From assembly GCF_025452095.1 (NCBI RefSeq), contig NZ_CP104877.1, positions 4,216,001 through 4,280,000 on the forward strand: a stretch of DNA of 64,000 nucleotides, written 5' to 3'. The stretch is from Paenarthrobacter sp. JL.01a (GTDB lineage Bacteria; Actinomycetota; Actinomycetes; Actinomycetales; Micrococcaceae). Under the pieces are notes generated by a model. That model was not told the origin of the DNA and made no database searches. It saw only the letters and a list, made by a program, of their open reading frames with translations. How positions within the stretch are numbered: position 1 is the stretch's first letter; each line of letters begins with the position of its first letter. Shown here piece after piece: positions 57,059 to 64,000 of this stretch. The translations under genes were made by a program, and so were the position numbers.

Positions 57059-57066
57059 GGGGAGTC

Positions 57067-58365
57067 CTAGAAGAAGGCATGGATGACGTCGACGACGGTC
57101 TGGTCACTGTTGGTGTCGGCCAGGACCGGGATGACGGTCCACTTATCGAACGCCGTGCACGGGTGGGACAGGCCCAGCCGGACCACGTCGCCGGGGCGGA
57201 CAGTGGTGGTTTGGGGGTCGAAGGTCATGAAGGAGTGCTGGTCATTGACGGAGGTGATCTCCCCGCCGGCCAACGCTTCCATGGCTCCGCCGAGCACAGG
57301 GCCGATGAGTTGCGGCTCGGGAAGGCCTTCGTCGAAGGGGAGGTCGCGCTTGCCGGCGTCGAGGATCGCCAGTCCCGGCTCAGGCTGCGAAACGACGCGC
57401 GCCCAACCGTACATTCCTGCGTGGAACGGCTGATCGCCAACCCGGGAGAATGGCGAGATCCCGCGGTAGAAGCCGTCGTCGTGGATGATGTAGGCGCCGC
57501 TGCGGATCATCAAATCAACCGACGGCCCTCCGGTTTCTGCGCCGGTGCTGATGGCCGGGGAGAGAACCGTCACCACATCGTCGAAGTAGGCACTGCCGCC
57601 GGCGGTAATAAACACCGACACCGCGCCGTACAGCCCAGCCGCGAGGAGTTCCTCGTGGAGCAGCCGCATGTCGGCGAGGTAGCCCCGGACGGCGGCCAGG
57701 CCGGCGTCGTCCGCTGTGTGCGCGAGCGAGCCTTCATAGCCGGCAACGCCCACCAAGCGAAGGTGCTGCGCGGCATCAACGGCCCGGGCAACCTCGAGTG
57801 CGGCCTCCACACCGCGGGCCCCGGTCCGGCCACCGTGCGCTCCGAGTTCCACCAGGACATCCAGCACCGCCCCGGTTCCCGCCAGCGTCCGCTCGATCAG
57901 GGCGACAGTCTCCACCGAGTCCACCCAGGACAGGATGGTGGAGTCCTGCTCCGCGACCCACTGGATCGCCTGCGGATCGGTGAGGCTGTTGGCGAGCTGC
58001 AGGTTCTGAACGCCGAACTCCCGGGCCACCCGGAGTTGCGCGAAGTTGGCCAGGGTGATGCCCCACGCCCCGCGGTTGAGCTGCTCCGTCCAGAGTTGCG
58101 GCGACATCGTGGTCTTGCCGTGGGGAGCGAGCAACACACCCTTTGCGGCGCACCACTGCGCCAGCCGATCCGCATTGGCGGCGAGCGCCCGCGCATCGAG
58201 TGTGAGCAGCGGAGTCTGGAGGTCCGCGAGCGTGTGCTTTTCGCGGAGGAATTCTGCGTGCGTGGTCCCGTTGGCGTTGGCGGGAATGGCCTTGTGATGC
58301 CAGTCGAGCCGGCGGTCGGCCAAGGTTGCCACGGCGGTTGCCGAGATGGCTTTGGAAGTGTCCAC
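57067..58365 (-). CDS. PLP-dependent D-amino acid deaminase (D-serine dehydratase/D-threonine aldolase-like)
   Basis: A 432-residue fold III PLP enzyme. The cofactor Lys84 lies in P-H-G-K-T-T-M-S-P, and the metal pair His401/Cys403 is in S-H-P-C-T-A-F-D-K-W, as in eukaryote-type D-serine dehydratases. Operon partners (KDPG aldolase, KDG kinase, GntP permease) suggest the substrate is D-glucosaminate, dehydrated and deaminated to 2-keto-3-deoxygluconate; plain D-serine or D-threonine is the alternative. GTG 58365 with AAGGGAA upstream. First gene of the operon. Confidence 0.82.
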   Translation of the reverse strand: MDTSKAISATAVATLADRRLDWHHKAIPANANGTTHAEFLREKHTLADLQTPLLTLDARALAANADRLAQWCAAKGVLLAPHGKTTMSPQLWTEQLNRGAWGITLANFAQLRVAREFGVQNLQLANSLTDPQAIQWVAEQDSTILSWVDSVETVALIERTLAGTGAVLDVLVELGAHGGRTGARGVEAALEVARAVDAAQHLRLVGVAGYEGSLAHTADDAGLAAVRGYLADMRLLHEELLAAGLYGAVSVFITAGGSAYFDDVVTVLSPAISTGAETGGPSVDLMIRSGAYIIHDDGFYRGISPFSRVGDQPFHAGMYGWARVVSQPEPGLAILDAGKRDLPFDEGLPEPQLIGPVLGGAMEALAGGEITSVNDQHSFMTFDPQTTTVRPGDVVRLGLSHPCTAFDKWTVIPVLADTNSDQTVVDVIHAFF

Positions 58366-58424
58366 GCGTTGATTCCCTTCGCGGTGCTGCGGCGTTGAAG
58401 CTGCGTTGTGGGCTGCTTATGCTT

Positions 58425-58454
58425 GCGTTGCGTATTTTGCAACGCTGGTTGCAA
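58425..58454. promoter_or_regulatory. Operator cluster between the two divergent operons
   Basis: GCGTTGC-N7-GCAACGC (58425-58445) overlaps TTGCAAC-N4-GTTGCAA (58437-58454), both perfect. It is placed to control both operons; the IclR gene at 59544 is the natural candidate. Confidence 0.55.
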
Positions 58455-58533
58455 ACCTGATGGTGATATGTCTAACATGGTGGCGGATCGAGAGTCAAGG
58501 CCGCTGCGAAGCGCGCGAACCATGGGAGAACGA

Positions 58534-59547
58534 GTGCTTTCAGCTGTATGTGTCGGCGAAACGATGGCGATGCTGACCCCCGCCCAAGCCGTTCCCCTGC
58601 ACATGGCCTCCGAGCTTCACTGCGGGATCGGCGGTGCGGAATCCAACGTCGCCATGGGCCTTGCCGCCATGGGCCTGGAGACCCACTGGGTCAGCCGCGT
58701 CGGGCACGACGGCTTCGGCACCCGCATCCTCAACGACCTCCGCGACCACGGCGTAGGAGTCTCCGGAGTGGAGGTCGACGCTGAGCGCCCTACCGGCCTC
58801 TACGTCAAGGTGCCGGCCCAGGAGTCAGACCCCGACGGCGGCAGTTCGGTGCTGTACTACCGGCAGGGATCAGCGGCTTCGGCCATGGGACGGGACACTC
58901 TTTCGAACCCTGCAGTCTCCTCGCTGCTGGACAACGCTTCGCTGATCCACTTGAGCGGGATCACCGCCGCGCTGTCCCCCGATTGCCTTTCCCTGCTCGA
59001 AGCCTTGCTCACCGCGCCCCGCGATGGACGCATCATCAGTTTCGACGTCAACTGGCGGGCAGCCCTTTGGGCAGGACAGGATCGCGGCGTCCTGCAGCGG
59101 CTGGCGAACCTGGCCGACGTCGTGCTGGTTGGCAAAGACGAGGCCGAGCACGCCTTCGGAACCACCGACGAAGCCGAACTCCGCAGGCTCATGCCGGAGC
59201 CCGGTGTGCTGGTGATCAAGAACGAAGCCATCAGTGCCATTGCGCTGGACAAAGCCGGCACCCGGGAAGAGGTCCCCGCGCTGTCCGTCGCCGTCGTCGA
59301 ACCTGTTGGCGCCGGTGACTCCTTCGCCGCCGGTTACCTCAGCGGACTCCTCTACGGGCTGGGCCAAAAGGAGAGCCTCCGCCGCGGCCACGTTGCCGCC
59401 GCCTGCACACTGACGGTCCACGGCGATCGGGGGCCGCTGCCTCCGGCGGATGAACTTGCAGCCATCCTCGATTCCTCCGATGACGCTTGGGCTGCTATCC
59501 ATGTTGAAGACGGACATTTCAACACCACCCGGAGCGTGACACCTTGA
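58534..59547 (+). CDS. kdgK: 2-keto-3-deoxygluconate kinase (PfkB family)
   Basis: A 337-residue ribokinase-fold sugar kinase: G-G-A-E-S-N-V-A (substrate loop, about 33-40), F-D-V-N-W-R-A-A-L-W (the KDG kinase F-D-x-N-x-R-x-x-L-W motif) and the catalytic G-A-G-D262-S-F-A-A-G-Y. It makes KDPG, the substrate of the divergent aldolase. GTG 58534 has GGGAG five bases upstream; ATG 58522 lacks one. It overlaps the IclR gene (TTGA). Confidence 0.85.
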   Translation: MLSAVCVGETMAMLTPAQAVPLHMASELHCGIGGAESNVAMGLAAMGLETHWVSRVGHDGFGTRILNDLRDHGVGVSGVEVDAERPTGLYVKVPAQESDPDGGSSVLYYRQGSAASAMGRDTLSNPAVSSLLDNASLIHLSGITAALSPDCLSLLEALLTAPRDGRIISFDVNWRAALWAGQDRGVLQRLANLADVVLVGKDEAEHAFGTTDEAELRRLMPEPGVLVIKNEAISAIALDKAGTREEVPALSVAVVEPVGAGDSFAAGYLSGLLYGLGQKESLRRGHVAAACTLTVHGDRGPLPPADELAAILDSSDDAWAAIHVEDGHFNTTRSVTP

Positions 59548-60305
59548 GCCAGAGCCTGATGCGGGCCATCGACCTGCTTGGCGAACTCGCCGCCAAACCA
59601 GCAACCCTGGACGAACTCTCGTCCAAGGCCTCCGTGCACAAGACCACCGTGATGCGGCTCCTGCACGCCCTCGAGGAAAAGCGCCTGGTGGTGCGGGACG
59701 AGGACCAGCGGTTCATGCTCGGCTCCAAGCTGTTCGAACTGTCCTCGCTCGCGCTCGAACAACGCGACATCCGCAAGGTGGCACACCCGCATCTCGCCGA
59801 TCTCAACGGCAAGACCGGACACACCATCCACCTTGCCGCCTTTGAAGGGAACGAGGTGGTCTACATCGACAAGTTCGAGTCCCACCACCCCGTCCGCATG
59901 TACTCGCGCATCGGCCTCACTGCATCGCTGCACTCGGCCGCTGTGTCCAAAGTCCTCCTCGCCGACATGCCGCGGAGCCGGCAGGAAAAGATCGCCGCGG
60001 GGTTGGACTACGTCAAAGTCACCGAAAACACCCTGACCTCGCCCTCTGCCCTCCTGGCGGAGCTGGAGCTGGTCAAGGAACAAGGCTGGGCGCACGACAA
60101 CGCCGAGCACGAAGCCTTCGTGCACTGCATCGCGGCCCCCATCCGCGATGCCAGCGGCGCCGTCGTGGCCGCAGCCTCTTGTTCGGTACCGGTAGTGATG
60201 CTCAGCTATGAAGGATTGCTGGAGCTGCTGCCCGACCTCAAAGCCAGCACCGAGGCCATCTCAAACGACCTCGGCTGGATCAGCCACGAAAGGAACTCAG
60301 CATGA
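59544..60305 (+). CDS. IclR-family regulator of the sugar-acid operons
   Basis: A 253-residue IclR protein: HTH about residues 4-60 (L-D-E-L-S-S-K-A-S-V-H-K-T-T-V-M-R-L-L-H-A-L) and effector domain about 75-245. Translation probably starts at TTG 59544 overlapping the kinase stop (TTGA), unusual but consistent with coupling. The KDG-related IclR relatives (KdgR) use this layout. The operator cluster at 58425-58454 is its likely target; the inducer would be KDG or a precursor. Confidence 0.85.
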   Translation: MSQSLMRAIDLLGELAAKPATLDELSSKASVHKTTVMRLLHALEEKRLVVRDEDQRFMLGSKLFELSSLALEQRDIRKVAHPHLADLNGKTGHTIHLAAFEGNEVVYIDKFESHHPVRMYSRIGLTASLHSAAVSKVLLADMPRSRQEKIAAGLDYVKVTENTLTSPSALLAELELVKEQGWAHDNAEHEAFVHCIAAPIRDASGAVVAAASCSVPVVMLSYEGLLELLPDLKASTEAISNDLGWISHERNSA

Positions 60306-60706
60306 GTGAAAAGACCGTAGTACTTACCGAAAACGCCCCCGCCCCGGCCCACGTATTTTCCCAGGGCATCAAGAAGGGCGGCATGTTCCAGGTGTCCGGC
60401 CAGGGCCCCATGGACCCGGCCACCAACCAGTACATCGGCGAAGGCGACGTCCGCGTCCAGACCCGCCGCACCTTGGAAAACGTCAAGGCCATCCTCGAAG
60501 CAGGCGGCTCATCCGTTGAAGACGTGCTGATGTTCCGTGTCTACCTCACCACCCGCGACGACTTCGCCGCCATGAACGAGGTCTACGGCGAATTCATCAA
60601 GGAAAACGTCCCCAGCGGTCTGCTGCCCAGCCGCACCACGGTGTTCGTGGACCTCCCACACGAGGTCATGCTGGTGGAAATCGACGCACTGGCCGTCACC
60701 GCCTAA
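60302..60706 (+). CDS. RidA-family enamine/imine deaminase
   Basis: A 134-residue Rid protein that keeps the catalytic Arg in L-P-S-R-T-T-V-F-V and the terminal M-L-V-E-I-D-A. RidA hydrolyses reactive enamines formed by PLP dehydratases, so pairing with the PLP deaminase operon makes sense. It overlaps the IclR gene by four bases (ATGA) and is followed by a tandem repeat. Confidence 0.88.
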   Translation: MSEKTVVLTENAPAPAHVFSQGIKKGGMFQVSGQGPMDPATNQYIGEGDVRVQTRRTLENVKAILEAGGSSVEDVLMFRVYLTTRDDFAAMNEVYGEFIKENVPSGLLPSRTTVFVDLPHEVMLVEIDALAVTA

Positions 60707-60714
60707 CGCCCGCT

Positions 60715-60810
60715 CACATCCCACCCGCTTGAGCCGAACGCTCACGCACATCCCACCCGCTTGAGCCGAACGCTCACGCACATCCCACCCAGTTGACGGG
60801 GACGCTCGCT
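60715..60810. repeat. Three tandem 32-bp units
   Basis: Units 60715-60746 and 60747-60778 are identical; 60779-60810 is a diverged third unit. Each contains TGAGC/GCTCA, so each can form a small hairpin. There is no spacer and no cas gene, so this is not CRISPR. Confidence 0.85.
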
Positions 60811-60827
60811 CAAGTGGAAAACACGCC

Positions 60828-60860
60828 CGACGGCGGCACTCACCAGGAGTGCCGCCGTCG
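60828..60860. terminator. Terminator between ridA and the mannosyltransferase gene
   Basis: Perfect 14-bp arms CGACGGCGGCACTC (60828-60841) and GAGTGCCGCCGTCG (60847-60860) with a five-base loop. Confidence 0.8.
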
Positions 60861-60865
60861 AGCCG

Positions 60866-61639
60866 TTAAGAGGTGGTCACCCGGTCAGGTGCTTCTGCCT
60901 TCCGGAAGCGGAGCTTCCACGGGGTGAGCGCCGACTCAAGCTGCTCGCGGAGATTCATTTTGGAGGCCCCTTCCACCCGCTCCTCAAAGTGGATTGGAAC
61001 CTCCACGATGGTGAGGCCATGCCGGGCTGCCCGGTAGTTCATCTCGACCTGGAATGAGTAGCCGTCACTATGGATCGACGCCACATCTATTTGGCGCAGG
61101 GCGGACGCCGTCCAGGCCTTGTATCCCGCCGTCGCATCTTTGACTTTCAAGCCCAGGATCACGCTCACGTAGAAGTTAGCCCAGGCCGAGAGCGCCTTCC
61201 GGTGCCACGGCCACTCCGCAGCCGTGGACCCGCCGTGGACGTAGCGCGAACCGATGACGAGCGCGGCGTCGGACGTACTGATCCGGTCGAGCATGACGGG
61301 AATAGTGGACACCGGGTGGGACAAGTCGGCGTCCATTTGGATGATGATGTCGGCGTCCACCTCCAGTGCTTGGGTCATTCCGGCCACGTACGCCCGTCCC
61401 AGCCCGTTCTTTTCCTTTCGGTGCAGGACGGACACTGCGCCCTGGGAATCTGCTGCCAGCTGGTCCGCCACCGTCCCTGTTCCGTCGGGTGAATTGTCGT
61501 CAACAACAAGCACGTGGAGTTGTGGCATGGCCAGAGCTTGGAGTTGCGCGACGAGCACCGGCAGGTTCTCCCGCTCGTTGTAGGTGGGCACAACAACAGT
61601 TATTTTCGGATGTACAGCAGTCAAGACTTGGGTCCCCAA
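60866..61639 (-). CDS. Polyprenol monophosphomannose synthase
   Basis: A 257-residue GT2 glycosyltransferase (DPM1/Ppm1-like) that makes polyprenyl-phosphate mannose for cell-wall glycolipid and protein mannosylation. Motifs: P-T-Y-N-E-R-E-N, D-D-N-S-P-D-G-T, D-A-D-L-S-H-P (DxD), and the C-terminal V-P-I-H-F-E-E-R-V-E-G-A-S-K-M. No C-terminal membrane region, as in soluble actinobacterial forms. The start is uncertain; a TTG at 61639 is used, with no clear ribosome site. Confidence 0.85.
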   Translation of the reverse strand: MGTQVLTAVHPKITVVVPTYNERENLPVLVAQLQALAMPQLHVLVVDDNSPDGTGTVADQLAADSQGAVSVLHRKEKNGLGRAYVAGMTQALEVDADIIIQMDADLSHPVSTIPVMLDRISTSDAALVIGSRYVHGGSTAAEWPWHRKALSAWANFYVSVILGLKVKDATAGYKAWTASALRQIDVASIHSDGYSFQVEMNYRAARHGLTIVEVPIHFEERVEGASKMNLREQLESALTPWKLRFRKAEAPDRVTTS

Positions 61640-61732
61640 TTCGGAATTCGATAATTGCCCAGTCTATTGAGCCCAGCTGAGGGAGCTCATAACCCGTACC
61701 GTCACCACCTACTTTGAAGGGGAAACTGCCCC

Positions 61733-61757
61733 GACACGCCGCAAACAACGGCGTGTC
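61733..61757. terminator. Hairpin at the end of the LssY_C protein gene
   Basis: Nine-bp perfect arms GACACGCCG (61733-61741) and CGGCGTGTC (61749-61757), 26 bp after the stop of the minus-strand gene. Confidence 0.55.
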
Positions 61758-61782
61758 TCATGCGGCACGGCCTCAAAGAAGG

Positions 61783-63096
61783 TCAGGAAGGAACGCGCCG
61801 GCCCACCACGGACGCGGGAACCGCCGGAACCCGCTGCCGTTTGGCGTACACCCTGGCCCGCTGGCTGGACAGTGCCAGGAGGACGAGGATGTCAGTAGCC
61901 AGGCCGGAGAGGCCGGCTTCCAGGGTGATGTTGGCGCTTCCAGTGAAGTAGTCGATGGCCTGCACCACCACGGAGATGGAACTCAACCCCATCGCGATCA
62001 CGCGCGCCCCGTTGCTGCCGAGGAAAATCCGCCAAGCCAGGAAAATCTCTCCCAGCCCGAACAGCAGGACCACCACGGCAATAAAGGTGACCACCGCCGT
62101 CGTGGTTTGCGGGTCAAGGGGGTCGCCGTCGGTGGTGAGTTCCGTGAACACTTCGGAAGAGGTCAAAAGCGTCAGCGCGAGGACGAAGGCCGCGACGGAC
62201 CTGGCGACCACCAAAGCCGCGCCCATCATGGTGGGGCCCGGCCGGCGGTCGCGGCTGTCCGTAGGGCGGGAAGGCTGGTTCGCCGGGACCAGTACCCGGC
62301 GTGCGTCGATGATGGGGAGGTCGCCATCGGTGGAAATCGAGTCCCCGCCGCCGTTGCGTGAGTGGTAGCCGGTGGAGAAGTCCTTGATGACCTGGACCGT
62401 CACAACAGGCTGGGCGTCGGACACTGTCCGCACAATGTGGTCCCGTTCGACGTCGGTGTTCTGCTCGATCTTGTGCGTGATCTGGAGGGTGAAGAGTGAG
62501 AATCCGACGCTGCGGTCGTAGGTTCCGGCGGCGAGCCAGTCCACCTTGTGTCCGCCGGGAAGCAACCAGCCGTCGGGGCAGCGCCAGAAGCGGACGTGGT
62601 GGCGCTTGCCCGGATTGTTGTCCACTTCCTGCTGGTAGGCGAAGTCCTGCTGCCGGTCGAAGAGATAGAGCGGGCTGACCGGAGCCTCGGAGTAGCTGCG
62701 CCGGAAGATGGTGGAGCTGATGATGCGGCGGCTGCTGCCGAGGGTGACGTCGTCCGCTTGTGTCCACCCCGCGGCACGCATAATGGCGTGGATTTGCGGT
62801 TCGTGGCCGAGCAACGCAACGTTCACGGGGTCGCCCAGGAGTCCGTCGCTGGTCCGGGCCCGTCCAATGAAGTAGCCGGGAACGTAGATGGAGGTGAGGA
62901 TGCGGTGCAGCCGGGGCAGGAGCAGGTAGGCAAGGAACGCCCAGAAGAAAAAGTAGAACCACAACTGGCCCCAGCCCAAGTGGAAGCTCTCCCCCACCAG
63001 CAGGAAAGCCAGCCACACCGAGGCGGCCCCGCCCAGGATGAAAAAGGCGTGATCCAGCCAAGTGTCGGTCACTTCCCTGGTCGGTGCCTTGTACAC
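61783..63096 (-). CDS. Membrane protein with an LssY_C-type domain
   Basis: A 437-residue protein. Two hydrophobic helices near the N-terminus (about residues 14-60), then a long soluble part with L-G-H-E-P-Q-I-H-A-I-M-R-A-A-G-W and R-I-I-S-S-T-I-F-R-R-S-Y-x-x-A-P-V-S-P, which match the LssY C-terminal domain, and four C-terminal helices. The function is unknown. GTG 63096 (CGGAAG upstream) gives no overlap with the epimerase gene; an ATG at 63156 would overlap by 56 bases and add a low-complexity start. Confidence 0.75.
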   Translation of the reverse strand: MYKAPTREVTDTWLDHAFFILGGAASVWLAFLLVGESFHLGWGQLWFYFFFWAFLAYLLLPRLHRILTSIYVPGYFIGRARTSDGLLGDPVNVALLGHEPQIHAIMRAAGWTQADDVTLGSSRRIISSTIFRRSYSEAPVSPLYLFDRQQDFAYQQEVDNNPGKRHHVRFWRCPDGWLLPGGHKVDWLAAGTYDRSVGFSLFTLQITHKIEQNTDVERDHIVRTVSDAQPVVTVQVIKDFSTGYHSRNGGGDSISTDGDLPIIDARRVLVPANQPSRPTDSRDRRPGPTMMGAALVVARSVAAFVLALTLLTSSEVFTELTTDGDPLDPQTTTAVVTFIAVVVLLFGLGEIFLAWRIFLGSNGARVIAMGLSSISVVVQAIDYFTGSANITLEAGLSGLATDILVLLALSSQRARVYAKRQRVPAVPASVVGRRVPS

Positions 63097-63100
63097 GGGA

Positions 63101-64000
63101 CTAACTTCCGGCGACGCTGAGGTGCTTGTTGTCGATGAGCCACTGGACGGACTCATGAACAACCTGCTCCGGTTCATATCGCGGCGCATAGCCCAACAGC
63201 GACTTGGCTTTCTCTATGGTCAGGCAGTGGTTGCGGGACAGATGCGCCCAGCTCGCCTCCGCGTGCTCGTCAGGGGTGATCCGCCGGAATTCCTCCCACC
63301 CCACCGATTCAAACCGCGGTTCCTGGCCGAACCAGGAAGCAGCAATCCCCGCAAAGCCCCGTACGCTCAAAGCCGTCGGGGCAACGATGTTGAAGTCTTC
63401 GCCGGCTGCGGCTTCGCGACGCTGGATCGCCTTCTCGAACGCCTGGGCGACGTCGTCGGCGTGGACGTGGTGCATCAATTCCGTGCCGCTCCCGGGCATT
63501 TCCACTGTCTGCCCAGCGGAGATCTTCTGCCAGACAGAGGGATCGAAATTCCCCAAAGGCCCCACCGGATGCCAGCCGGGACCCACGATGTGGCCAGGGT
63601 GCAACGAGGTTGTGACCAGCCCGCCGGAAGCCGTCTCGTCCTTGAGCATGCGGGCGATGTCGCGTTTCTGGATGCCGTACTCGTCAAGGGGTTCGACGGC
63701 GGAAGAGGAGCCTTCCGCTATTGGCAACTTGATGCTGGCGCCGTAGCGCCAAATGGATCCACAGTGCAGGAGATGTCCCACCTCGCCTCGGAGCCGGGTC
63801 ACCAGCGCTGTGGCCGAGTCGAGCGTGAAGCACAGCAAGTCAACCACGACGTCGGCGCCCAGTCCCGCTATCCGGTCGCCGAAGGTGCCCGCCTGGTCCT
63901 CCTGCCCGCGGTCCGCTGTTACCTGGCGGGCCTTCTGCCACTCGGGGGTATCCGTGTACGGCGTCCTGCTCCCGCGACTGACGTTGATCACCTCATGCCC
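63101..64000 (-). CDS. NAD-dependent epimerase/dehydratase, N-terminus outside the window
   Basis: The partial extended SDR protein covers 299 residues to the window edge. The visible start G-H-E-V-I-N-V-S-R-G-S-R lacks the G-x-x-G-x-x-G motif, which must lie further right. The Y-G-x-Q-K motif (Y-G-I-Q-K-R) holds the catalytic Tyr/Lys. Substrate is not clear; a nucleotide sugar is likely. The LssY_C gene follows directly, so both may be in one operon. Confidence 0.8.
   Translation of the reverse strand, partial: GHEVINVSRGSRTPYTDTPEWQKARQVTADRGQEDQAGTFGDRIAGLGADVVVDLLCFTLDSATALVTRLRGEVGHLLHCGSIWRYGASIKLPIAEGSSSAVEPLDEYGIQKRDIARMLKDETASGGLVTTSLHPGHIVGPGWHPVGPLGNFDPSVWQKISAGQTVEMPGSGTELMHHVHADDVAQAFEKAIQRREAAAGEDFNIVAPTALSVRGFAGIAASWFGQEPRFESVGWEEFRRITPDEHAEASWAHLSRNHCLTIEKAKSLLGYAPRYEPEQVVHESVQWLIDNKHLSVAGS

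Noticed and set aside
57079..58398. A 439-codon plus-strand frame
   Set aside because: Antisense of the PLP deaminase, no recognisable domain.
60715..60810. Possible CRISPR array
   Set aside because: Units are contiguous with no unique spacers and there are no cas genes.
53256..61757. Shared CGACACGCC stems at 53256-53301 and 61733-61757 as a repeat family
   Set aside because: The shared part is only about 12 bp and both are ordinary terminator hairpins; not enough to claim a repeat.
1..64000. tRNA, rRNA, riboswitch or prophage
   Set aside because: I looked for tRNA cloverleaf ends, rRNA segments, known riboswitch cores and phage structural genes and saw none.

Overview
The window is high-GC actinobacterial chromosome, most like Arthrobacter/Paenarthrobacter (Micrococcales). 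This rests on gene content and style: a complete protocatechuate branch of the beta-ketoadipate pathway, many IclR regulators, MHS and AAHS transporters, a polyprenol-phosphate mannose synthase, frequent GTG starts and ATGA/GTGA overlaps. I found no rRNA, tRNA, transposase, phage gene or CRISPR array.

Layout. 1-6.5 kb: small stress-like or housekeeping genes (secreted Pro-rich protein, HAD phosphatase, NADP-binding reductase, phytoene-dehydrogenase-like flavoprotein, two-domain VOC protein, PaaX regulator, membrane protein). Three promoters here share a 20-bp motif. 6.5-15.2 kb: a CoA-dependent aromatic acid operon (aryl-CoA ligase, fused aryl-CoA monooxygenase/Old Yellow Enzyme, two thioesterases, cupin, FAH hydrolase, AAHS transporter) divergent from a RidA-like gene; the substrate is anthranilate or salicylate. 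15.7-28.7 kb: one leftward operon of about 10.5 kb taking shikimate through 3-dehydroshikimate and protocatechuate to succinyl-CoA and acetyl-CoA (qsuD-qsuB-pcaHGBDCFIJ-iclR), followed to the right by a second IclR gene divergent from an MHS transporter.

28.8-36.7 kb: a secreted zinc metalloprotease with ten FG-GAP-like repeats, a BNR-repeat protein paired with a MoaD/ThiS-like protein, and an IclR / aspartate-dehydrogenase-like / MHS module. 36.7-39.9 kb: a deletion-scarred zone with three gene remnants, then a CGNR zinc-finger protein carrying a C-terminal LacI-type HTH and a Bcr/CflA efflux pump. The promoters of those last two genes carry the same inverted repeat with the same spacing. 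40-49 kb: mixed small genes (GGDEF protein, tautomerase, GNAT, CYTH, MmyB-like regulator with cupin, MFS with a PEP-mutase-family enzyme, LysR, LLM oxidoreductase).

49.3-53.1 kb: the most system-like accessory locus. A CHAT (caspase-like) protease with TPR-like and C-terminal membrane segments overlaps a gene whose product resembles the trypsin-co-occurring domain 1 (Trypco1) family; this looks like a predicted conflict or cell-death module. 53.4-60.7 kb: two divergent operons (PLP deaminase, D-aminoacylase-like amidohydrolase, KDPG aldolase, GntP permease; and KDG kinase, IclR, RidA). Together they form a coherent route from an N-acylated D-glucosaminate to pyruvate and glyceraldehyde-3-phosphate. 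60.8-64 kb: polyprenol-phosphate mannose synthase, an LssY_C membrane protein and a partial NAD-dependent epimerase.

Dispersed intergenic palindromes of at least three sequence families recur at the 3' ends of genes and often contain or touch the stop codons. Several regulator genes sit beside clear inverted repeats that are candidate operators.
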